64,000 nt of DNA from Pipra filicauda (taxonomy: Eukaryota > Chordata > Aves > Passeriformes > Pipridae), in the NCBI RefSeq assembly GCF_003945595.2, contig NW_024104162.1:744001-808000 (forward strand), written 5' to 3'. The notes below the pieces were generated by a model. The model worked only from the letters and a program-made list of their open reading frames with translations. It was not told where the DNA came from and made no database searches. The translations under genes and the position numbers were made by a program. Position 1 is the first letter of the stretch; the number at the start of each line of letters is the position of its first letter. This document shows, in pieces, positions 56,101-64,000 of the stretch.

Positions 56101-57329
56101 TTCTTGTTTTTCGCATCTCCTGTCCACATCCAGAGTAGCACAAAGGAGTGTTTGGAATTTTGCTGCCAGCAGCAGCGGTGCAGGACGTGCACCAGGGCAC
56201 CCAGCCCTGCTGTATTGCGGCAGGCTGGGAGCAAACCCACCCGGTACCTGAACCTTTAGGCATCCCAAACTCCTGTAAGCAAAGGTTTGTTTTTAAAAAT
56301 AATTTTCCTCTGTGTTACAGTGACTCCCATTCCCATCCTCCCCCCCACTGTGAGATGCCACATCTTCATGGCTCCATCCAAGCTGGAAAAGCAGCAGGAA
56401 GGGAGACAGCAATTTCTTCCTCCACAGTAATGGTTAATATTCCCAGGTCCCTTTTGCTGAAGGTTATCAAAACAGCCCCACTGCCAGTCCCCCCACTTGT
56501 GCTGGGCTGTTTCCCCAGGGCCTCCTGGGAAAATGCTTTTAAATGGCTTTTCAGAATTTCTCAGACTTTCAGAGTTAATTTTCATGGTTGTGAATTTATA
56601 TTGTGCACTTAGAAAAAACATTGCCACTAAATCAGGGTGGATTTATAACTCCTGTCGCTATTAATTTGACTGAAATTTAAAGCACATTCTTTATATAACA
56701 TGAATGAAAGGCTAGTATTTATGAATTTTTTTTTAAATTAATAGGAAAATATGATTTAGCAGGATCCAGAGGTATGTTTGACAGCTCTTTCCTGCGCTGA
56801 GCTGCCTTCCTGCAGGACCTTGGTACTGCAAATATTTACATCCCTGCTGAGCTGGAAGCCTGTGAGTCCTTCGGGCCCCATGGAGGAGCTGGCCCTGCCA
56901 GGGAGGTATTTCTTTCTGACAGAAATATCCAGCTAGGGTGTTTTGTTTGGGGGGTGGGATTTTGCATCTGGCTTCCCCAAAAATGACTGGGGTCAGGCCC
57001 TCCTCCCAGCAGACAGGCACAAAAAGCGGTCATGTCTCAATGCCGGCATTTGCAGAGCTTTTCGGGGAAGGTTTCTGGTTACTTTGCCAATATGAAAATT
57101 AATTCCTATAAATCTGTCTCCTGTCTAACAGAAAATTGCCCCTGCAAACACTGACAGTTGAGACATTATATTTAAAATTACACACAAAGTATTTAACCTT
57201 GTTTTTCTCACCAGCTGAAAACCAGCCTGCAGAGAAAGGGCGCTTGTGGTTATTATATACAAGGTGAGAGTGCAGAGGTTGTGTCCCTGAACTCTTGGGA
57301 TGATGGAGAGAAGCGTGGGCTAAACCCAG
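53170..57329. other. Intergenic region downstream of FLNB
   Basis: No gene recognised. Several open frames of 70-150 codons occur on both strands, but they overlap each other and resemble no known protein. It contains the AT-rich tract at 55110-55320. Confidence 0.7.
55110..55320. repeat. AT-rich low-complexity tract
   Basis: About 210 bp made almost only of A and T, with variants of taataatt and an inner (TA)n run (tatatgtatatatatatata) near 55277-55292. It looks like a decayed simple repeat. Confidence 0.85.
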
Positions 57330-57560
57330 CTCAAGGGGGTTTAGGCTGGATATTAGGAAAGCATTCTTCACCCAGAGGGTGGTTGGGCACTGGAACAGGC
57401 TCCTCAGGAAAGTGGTCACAGCACCAAGCCTGACAGAGTTCACAAACCCTTTGGGCAATGCTCTCAGGCACGTGGTCTGATTTTTGTCCTGTGCAAGGCC
57501 AGGAGTTGGACTTCAGTGATCCTTGTGGGTCCCTTCCAACTCAGGATATTCTGTGATTCT
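57330..57560 (+). mobile_element. CR1 LINE 3' end
   Basis: Forward-orientation CR1 3' part: ggctggatattaggaaagca, ttcttcacccagagggtgg, cactggaacaggctcctcag, gatccttgtgggtcccttcc, ending ggatattctgtgattctgg. About 230 bp, 5' truncated. Confidence 0.93.
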
Positions 57561-58832
57561 GGCATTGGAGAAGGGGTTGGTGGCGTCTGTGGCAGAGAAG
57601 GGATGGTGGTGCTGGTGGCCAGAACGGCCTCACATCTTCCCCAAAACCATGTACAAACCACTGAAGAGCAGAAGCAGTCACTGTAAGACATCCTGAGGGG
57701 CTGGGCAGGCAGGAAAGGTTGTGGCTGCTGCTAGACCAAGCCAGCTGCCCTGATGCTCCTGGTACAGGTATGGCAGGGACACCAACGGGTCCCTGGGGCA
57801 GATGTGTCCTGTAAGCTCCCAGCACCAGGTCCTGGGAGCCACTGCCTGCAAGCAGGGCTGCCTTGCGAAGGTCATCGCAGCATGTTCCCAGTTGAATAAC
57901 CCTGGGCAATGAATAACCAGCCCTGGAGCCAAGGAAGTGCTCCCTTTTTGTTGCAAAACTCATTTATAGACACGGTGGGCTCAGGGATGGGGGTCAGCCA
58001 CGGGCTCTCTGCAGTGAGTGAAGAGGTCTGTATGCAGACAGACGGGGGGATGCAGATCCACGAGCTCCCAGTTAAGTGTGAAATCGGCTTCCTCGGCGTG
58101 GCTGGGTTTGCTGGCCGTGCTGAGGCGTCTGGGTGTGAATTTCACGGGAATTCTCCAAGACACTGGGACTTACAGCAATGCCACCAGAGGGGGCTCTAGT
58201 AATATTTAATGTGTGCGTGGCTCCGCATGGCGGGGAGTGGGCAGGCGCCCTGCAGCAGGGAAAAACGCCTTATTCTGGGCAAGGGGCTGACGGAGGTTTG
58301 CAAATGCTTTTAACGACCCACAGGTAGAGGCAGGGAGGGGGAGAAAGTGATTTTTCAAATTATTTTCCTATTGAATAAAGGCACGAGAAGGATGACTGCT
58401 GTCCTCACCTCCTGCTCTCCATCTCCCTAGCTTCCTTGGCAGAGAAAAGCCCCGCCCAGGGACCACTGAGCTCCGGGCTACAGGGGAACCGAAAAAGCTC
58501 CCCCTGGGTTGCCCAGGGACGCCTTGCTCCCCTCCTGGTCCTCTTCTGAGGCAGATGCTCAGTCAGTGAGTGGCCAAGTCCAGCCTTGGGCACCAAGTGC
58601 TCCCCACAATCCCTCCAGAGGCTGAGGGAGCCATGAAGCAGCTGGGCTTGGACCAACTGCTGGTTTTAGCAATCCCACACTGGTAGGCTCTTTGATTTTT
58701 CTGCCTTTGATTTTGCTATCAGTGCTACTGGCCCCGCTGTGCAACAGCACAACACAGCCTTTCTAGGGCTGCAGCTCAGTTGTTTGCTGCACATCTGTAC
58801 GTGGCCAAACAGCTGTTCACGTGTACATCTGA
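57561..58832. other. Intergenic segment between two CR1 copies
   Basis: No gene recognised. GC content is higher than in the FLNB introns, particularly around 58,020-58,260 and 58,440-58,640, and the open frames there look like chance. Confidence 0.65.
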
Positions 58833-59257
58833 TGAAGGGTCTGGGGCACACATCTTATGAGGAGCAGCTGAGGGAGCTGGGGGTTTTAGCCTGGAGAAAA
58901 GGAAGATTGGGGAGGACCTTATTACTCTACAGTTACCTGAAAAGAGGGTGCAGACAGGTAGGAGTCAGTCTCTTCTCCCAAGTAACAGGTGACAGGACTA
59001 CAGGAAAGGGCCTCGAGTTGCACCAGGGGAGGTTTAGATTGGATATTGGGGAAAATATTTCACTGGAAGGGCTGTCAAGCATTGTCACAGGCTGCCTAGG
59101 GACGTGGTGGAATCACTGTCCCTGGAAGCGTTCAAAAAACAGGATGTGGTGCTTAGGAACATGGGTTAGTGGTGGCCTTGGCAGTGCTGGGTTAACAGTT
59201 GGACTCGATGATCTTAAAGGTCTTTTCCATCCAAAACTACTCTTTGATTCTGTGATC
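58833..59257 (+). mobile_element. CR1 LINE 3' end
   Basis: A longer CR1 3' fragment, about 425 bp: ggtctggggcacacatctta, cagctgagggagctgggggt, ttagcctggagaaaaggaag, cctagggacgtggtggaatc, ggttggactcgatgatctta-like, ending ttgattctgtgatc. It differs enough from the copy at 57330 to be a separate insertion. A 238-codon open frame across it is not a CR1 protein. Confidence 0.93.
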
Positions 59258-60860
59258 TGTATGTCCAGACACGGGATGTATATGTGTCCCAGCCCAAACA
59301 CCATCAGTGGTGGCTTTGGCACCTCCTTCTCTTCACCCATCGCCCGTGTGGTGGGGAAGAAGCAGGAACTCTGGAGGGTGTTCAGGCTTGAATTGCTCAT
59401 GTCTGTGTGCATTCATGCACAAACTTACAGGAAAGCAAAACAAATGTGGATGTAAACTGAAACAAGAGAGGCTGTGCTGCACGTGGATATTGTTGAGCCA
59501 AAGAGCTTAAGAACTTGGTTCACTTACCATAGTGCAGAAAGGGGATGACCCCTGGTCCAGCTGACCCCTATCCTTCAGTTTGTTAAACAGCACATCCCAG
59601 CATGTTTGCTTGATGATGGTTTATATATAATTTTTTAATGTTCCCCTAATGCTGCAGGTTCAGTCACGGTGCATGATCCATCAGTCTGTGTTGGGGGATG
59701 TACAGACCCTGAAGGAACAAGCCAGGATCCCGTGGGGTCTTGTACCAGCTCTTCTGTGTGCTCATTGCTGCCAGTAGCTCAAAGGAGGCAAAAGGAGGTA
59801 GGCAGAGCCTTGCTCAGCGCCAAAAGGTCTCTTGTTCTGTGGACAAGGAAAAGAGGTATTGGGCCCTCTCTGTGGATTAGTGGGGAGCAGTGCCAAGGCC
59901 AGGAAGAGGACATGAGCCCTCTTCAGGTGAAAGTGCAGATGGACAAACCAAGCCAGCAGAGATGATGGGGGCTGTAGAGAAGTGGCAGTCCTGCCTTGGG
60001 CTGCTGCTGTGAGTTCTGGGGGGTTTCCCTGCTAAGGGACTCACACCCCCAGGGCAGTAAAAACCATCCTTGTGTGGGTTTCTGCAGGGTGAGGAGTAGC
60101 CCAGGCTCCATCCTGGGAGCAGGGCAGCAGGGACTTTCTGTGGGCTAGGAGAGGTCTCTCTGTGGGGCAGTGGAGACCTTGGGTCTGCAGGAAGTGAGGA
60201 TGTCTCCAGCACCATGTATTGGAGAAGGGCTTCCCAAGACCCAAACCTGAGGGATCTCAGCACTTTTTGCTGAGCTGAACCCTGTCTGCTCTGTGTTCTT
60301 GCCTGGCCAGGGCTGCTGGGGTGAAAACAGAGTTTTCAGTTTCTGAAGAGCCTCTTTGTTTCTCTCCCATGATCTGAGACCTGGCTTGCATGAGATAAAG
60401 TCTTTCCAGGAATTTTGGATTCACAGTGTAAAACTTCTGTTTGATCATAAATTAAGCTCAAGAAGCCTCATTCATCAAAAAGAGAACCTTTGTTCTGGCT
60501 GCAGAATATATCGAGGCTCCTGCAGGCTGGAACAACTTGAAAACCCCTTTGCAGTTGGAACAGCTGGGTAATGATCCCCAGTGAGGAAAATCTAGAGATG
60601 ACATGAACTGTTAAACATTTTAGGATGTAATTATAATACGTCTAATGAACGTATGGAATAAACACAAGAATATCTATAGAGACTGTGCTGACAGTAGGAG
60701 CTTTGGACACCTCCCAGCCCCTATCAAACATTACAATCCGAGTGCAGATGCTGTCTCTCTGCTGTGAATTCCACAAAACTGTGTCCCAGCTCTCCATGGG
60801 GGAGCATCATTTTGTATTAAGCTGTCTCTCTTGGTCAAATGCTCAGCATCTCTGCAACAG
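59258..60860. other. Intergenic segment left of the LTR
   Basis: 1.6 kb with no gene or repeat I recognise. Confidence 0.65.
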
Positions 60861-60865
60861 CAGCT
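60861..60865. repeat. Target-site duplication, left copy
   Basis: CAGCT directly before the LTR, repeated at 61403-61407 directly after it. Confidence 0.75.
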
Positions 60866-61402
60866 TGATGTGATTTAACACCAGCTGACACCTCAGCCCC
60901 ACAGCCGCTCACTCACTCCCTGCAGGTGGGACGGGGGGGAGAATCGGAAGAGCAAAGCTGAGAAAACTCGTAGGTTGAGAAAAATACAGTTTAATAAGCA
61001 AAGCAAAACAAGGCATTCATTCACTGCCTTCCCGTGGGCAGGCAGGTGTTCAGCCATTCCCAGGAAATCTGGGCTCCATCACACGTAATGGTTACTGGGG
61101 AAGACAAACACCATTACTCTGAACGTCCTCTTGTTCCTTCTTCTTCCCCAAGCTTTGTGTGCTGAGCTTGTCTCTCCATATGGCATGGGATATCCCTTGT
61201 GTCAGTGGTGGTCTGCTGTCTCCTCCTAAATTCTTGTGCATCCCAAACCAACTCACTGGTGGGGTGAGTGGCAGAAAATGCCTTGACTCTGTGTAAGTGC
61301 TGCTCAGCAGTAACGAAAACATCCCTGTCTTATCAACCTGGTTTTCAGCACAAATCCAAAACACAGCTCCATCCAGCTACTATCCCAGTCAAACCCGGCT
61401 CA
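60866..61402 (-). mobile_element. Solo LTR of an avian endogenous retrovirus
   Basis: A 537-bp element with TG...CA ends, flanked by the 5-bp direct repeat CAGCT (60861-60865 and 61403-61407). Read on the - strand it follows an LTR that I know from many avian genomes: promoter region, then an ATTAAA poly(A) signal (plus-strand tttaat at 60990), then the closing part with cttccgattctcc. The usual TATA element is decayed in this copy, and about 20 bp seem to be missing near its 5' end (around 61379). No internal retroviral sequence or second LTR is present, so it is a solo LTR left by recombination. The 5-bp duplication fits an ERVL-like or other 5-bp class; the family name needs a repeat library. 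Confidence 0.88.
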
Positions 61403-61407
61403 CAGCT
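61403..61407. repeat. Target-site duplication, right copy
   Basis: CAGCT directly after the LTR end, identical to 60861-60865. Confidence 0.75.
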
Positions 61408-62774
61408 CCAAACCAACAGGCACTGACATCACTCCCAAGGTTGCTCTCTGGCTACATCTCTTATCTTCAAAGGCTGGGTAAAGGACTGTATTCAACATTG
61501 CAAATAAGGACAAATATTTTCAGTAAAACTTAGTCAGAATTACATCTTTTTCATGACTGAATGTGCCCATTATGGTTTTCCTGGAGCGTGATTTATTCCT
61601 TTGTGCACTGTTCCTTTCTGAAAGCCAAGAGACAGAAGGGACTTACGTAGGAGCAAGACATGAGGCCAGAGACTCAGGCTGACTTCAGCCTTCACATGAG
61701 CCATCACTGCTGTCAGCCAGACAGTGGCATCTCTATAAAAATCTCAGTGTAAATATTTGTTCTAAATCAGGCTCTTTCCTTTGCCTTGACCGCAGTATAA
61801 TCGAGGGAGCTTATGAAATGCTGTATGATTTCAAATTAATTGCTACTGAAAGTTGGAGGATTTGTTGTCTGCCTTGCACACACCCCCTTGGGATCATTTT
61901 CTCTTGATTTAGTTTCTTTCTTCAAATTCATTTCTCACTGAACAGTTTCACAAAGGCCAAACTGTTTTCCTCCTCACAAAGCCCCTCTTGCTTTCTTGCC
62001 CTCCCTGCCCCTTCAGCAGGCAAGCCAGGGCTCATTGATGAAGGGAGATGAATATTTGCCTCTACTAACAGTTGGATTATTCCCACTTCTCGGATGCCAT
62101 CTGTGTGACAGGGTTTGGTTTGCACTAAATACAGCCTGTGGGCTGAGCTAGGAAAACAGATTGCTGCACCACTACGTTAAATAATCGTCATTAAAATCTG
62201 GTTCATTGGAGGGACTTCGAGCTGCATTGGAGAGGGGTTTTTTTGGAGGGGGAGATGCAGTTCACTTCCATGTCAGGATGCTGAAATCAGATTTTAAATG
62301 TGAATTTTATGACAGTTGGCAGCAGAGTCACCTGGGATCCACAGGATGTCTCAGGTTTGCAGGTGGGCAGGCAGGGGTGAGAACCACCAGCTTCCTGCTG
62401 CTCTGGGCTGAGGGAGTGCAGAAAAGGGGCCCTCGCTGCTCTGTCTTTAATGTCTGTCTTTCCCCAAGCCCTCAATGCTGCGAGCAGTTTCAAACCCCCA
62501 CCGAGAAATACTCTAAATTCAGCAACATCCTTCATTGCAAACCACCAGGGCACAGACTCGAGTCCTGCTGGCTGCAGCTCTGAGGCACACACACACACAC
62601 ACAAGATGCAGAAAGCCCTTTTTAATTCTTCTGCCCCTGCAGAGGAGTGGCAGAGCTCCATAGCCCACAGGAATGTGTGGAGATCCCTGCCCTTCAGGTG
62701 TTGCAGGTAAAGCACATGGAAGTATTTTACCCTTGCAGTAGCTCCTTACGTTTGCAACAGGTACAGTAAGTACA
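61408..62774. other. Intergenic segment right of the LTR
   Basis: 1.4 kb with no recognised gene. It holds a short (CA)9 run at 62586-62603. Confidence 0.65.
62586..62603. repeat. (CA)9 microsatellite
   Basis: Perfect dinucleotide run of about nine CA units. Confidence 0.85.
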
Positions 62775-62981
62775 GTGTGCTGCTTCTAGCTGGTTTATTT
62801 CTGCATACAGAAAATAAGAAAATAACCTGAAGGTTTATTTTGCCTTCTCACCCAAAATATTTGAACTTTAACAAAATATTTGGGGGTGGTGGGGGGTGTT
62901 CCACTTGCTGTGAGTATATTTACACAAGATCTGTTGGCATTCGTGTATTTCCATGCCATGGATGAGGACTCAGCATGATCA
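62775..62981 (-). other. DNASE1L3: DNASE1L3 3' untranslated region
   Basis: On the - strand, AATAAA signals appear as TTTATT at 62834-62839 and 62794-62799, about 145 and 185 nt after the stop codon. The end is placed 10-25 nt beyond the second one. Which signal is used is unknown. Confidence 0.55.
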
Positions 62982-63107
62982 TCATCTTGATTGGCGGCTC
63001 TTCCTTGGCCTCCTATTCCTTGAAAACTTTGATCTCAGCCAGTTGAAGAAGCCACCTTTTGCTTTTAACTCAAACTCTACTGGGAAATGGTCGCTCACTC
63101 CCAGTGC
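62982..63107 (-). CDS. DNASE1L3: DNASE1L3 last coding exon
   Basis: 126 nt including TGA (plus-strand 62982-62984), entry in phase 0 after tgtcttgcag. It encodes ALGVSDHFPVEFELKAKGG with the catalytic His, then the C-terminal tail with aromatic residues (FFNWLRSKF) and a run of Arg and Lys. Confidence 0.9.
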   Translation of the reverse strand, partial: ALGVSDHFPVEFELKAKGGFFNWLRSKFSRNRRPRKSRQSR

Positions 63108-63431
63108 CTGCAAGACAAGGGCACAGAGGGTTGGGAGCGGACACTCCCGCTCTCTCCAAGCCCTGTCCCAGTTGGGATATGGATGTGGGGAGGTGCAACG
63201 CAAGCACTGCATTACTTTGGGAAGATGCAGCAGTTTTATGGCCAGGACCATGTTCAGAACTGCCTGGACACCGCTGGCTTTGCACTCCTGTGTTAGCCCT
63301 TGCCCCGCTGCTGCAGAGGCTGTGCTGTGCCTACCTGCTCCTCAGTCATCTGAAAGTCCTTCTGGAAATCAAAGATGTTGGCAGAGTGTGGCACGACAGC
63401 CTGGAGGAGCTTCTGTCCGCTGACTACGATC
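62982..63431 (-). CDS. DNASE1L3: DNase gamma, last two coding exons (5' partial)
   Basis: A secreted Ca/Mg-dependent endonuclease of the DNase I family that degrades extracellular chromatin. Only the C-terminal end is in the window: 32 residues plus a split codon from 63335-63431 and 41 residues from 62982-63107, with a 227-nt GT-AG intron between. The joined protein contains NIFDFQKDFQMTEEQ followed by ALGVSDHFPVEFEL; human DNASE1L3 has VFDFQKAYKLTEEEALDVSDHFPVEFKL here by memory. The His of SDHFP is one of the two catalytic histidines of the DNase I fold. The protein ends in a basic tail (LRSKFSRNRRPRKSRQSR), a DNASE1L3 feature lacking in DNase I. The gene order FLNB-DNASE1L3, tail to tail, is that of mammals. 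The remaining exons, signal peptide and promoter lie right of the window. Confidence 0.9.
63335..63431 (-). CDS. DNASE1L3: DNASE1L3 penultimate coding exon
   Basis: 97 nt, enters with one base of a split codon (Arg in the family's YDRIV motif) after ccttgcag and ends in phase 0 before gtaggc. It encodes IVVSGQKLLQAVVPHSANIF and DFQKDFQMTEEQ. Confidence 0.9.
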
Positions 63432-64000
63432 CTGCAAGGATCAAGGGAATGGGGTGCTGTGATGAGGTGCCTGAGCAGCAGCAGCCAGACTGCCCTGCTG
63501 TATAGTTTGTCCTTACCCATGGGCGTCCCATCCAGACATGCCAGCTCCTTTAGGTGCCTCCTTGGCAGCGAGGCATCTAAATATCTTGGCATGCATTGCT
63601 CTTGGAAGCCAATGTCAAATGGCTTCTGTCTAAACCCACCTAACAGTGCTGGGAAGTTGAAAGCCCTGCTTTGGATACAAAACACACCAATGACTGGAGT
63701 CTCAGTGAAGTCCTCCTTAGATCCAGAAGCTCATTCTTCAAGAGGGCTCTGGGCTCCAACAGCTGATGTGTTTTTTGTCCCTGCTGAGGGAACTGCACTG
63801 GCAGCAGGACTTGCCACATTGCCAGAGGAAGGTGAGGTGTCCCCTCCCCAGGCAGAACCTGGCTTTGCATTTGTCAATTCAAATTACAAATGGAAGAGCC
63901 AAAGTCATGGTGCAAAGCTGGCACGGAACAGGCAGCAGCACCTTCCTCCAGGTGTCTGCAGAGCTCCCTGGGGATGAGAAGTGCTGCTGAATGGCCTGTC
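63432..64000 (-). other. DNASE1L3: DNASE1L3 intron (partial)
   Basis: At least 569 nt. I looked on the - strand for the preceding DNASE1L3 exon (region with GDFNAGC and the segment ending CAYD) and did not find it, so the next exon is beyond the window. Confidence 0.7.

Noticed and set aside
58739..59455. 238-codon open frame on the + strand
   Set aside because: It runs through the 3' untranslated part of a CR1 element and its translation does not resemble the CR1 reverse transcriptase or any protein I know.
63375..63977. 200-codon open frame on the + strand
   Set aside because: It overlaps the DNASE1L3 penultimate exon in antisense; the DNase reading on the - strand is supported by family motifs and splice sites, this one by nothing.
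1..64000. CRISPR arrays, operons, phage or bacterial insertions, tRNA or rRNA genes
   Set aside because: None was seen; the window is ordinary vertebrate DNA with introns, CR1 and one LTR. Small intronic snoRNA or microRNA genes cannot be ruled out by eye.

Overview
This window is vertebrate nuclear DNA, most likely from a bird. It holds intron-split genes with GT-AG introns, four CR1 LINE 3' ends of avian type (octamers related to ATTCTATG), and a solo LTR of a kind I know from avian genomes. There is no prokaryotic gene organisation. The species cannot be named from the sequence; the LTR type and the rather short introns would suit a neoavian bird.

Positions 1-53,060 carry nearly all of the filamin B gene (FLNB) on the + strand. 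The first coding exon (first half of the actin-binding domain) lies upstream of the window. I could place 46 coding exons (called exons 2-47, assuming one upstream exon) by splice sites, reading phase and remembered homology. Joined without the cassette exon they give 2,506 residues, and with a usual 97-codon exon 1 the protein would be about 2,603 residues, against 2,602 for human FLNB. There is no frameshift or internal stop. The order is: end of CH1 and all of CH2 (exons 2-4), immunoglobulin-like filamin repeats 1-15 (exons 4-30), hinge 1 (exon 31), repeats 16-23 (exons 32-45), hinge 2 (exon 46) and dimerising repeat 24 (exons 46-47). Three in-frame cassettes stand out: a 90-nt exon 26 inside repeat 13, the 75-nt hinge-1 exon 31 and the 123-nt exon 39 at the repeat 19/20 junction. 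These match the places where mammalian FLNB is known to vary.

About 53,060-62,770 is intergenic. It holds two CR1 fragments, a very AT-rich tract and a 537-bp solo LTR with a 5-bp target duplication. At 62,982-63,431 on the - strand are the last two coding exons of a DNase I family gene, best read as DNASE1L3; the rest of that gene lies to the right. FLNB and DNASE1L3 are thus convergent neighbours, as in mammals.

No new biological system is evident. The points most worth a second look are the alternative exon 26 with a TGCATG motif 110 nt downstream of it, an unusually long open frame antisense to this same region, a short duplication just ahead of the hinge-1 acceptor, the bird-type C-terminal tail of DNASE1L3, and the CpG-dense exon 44.
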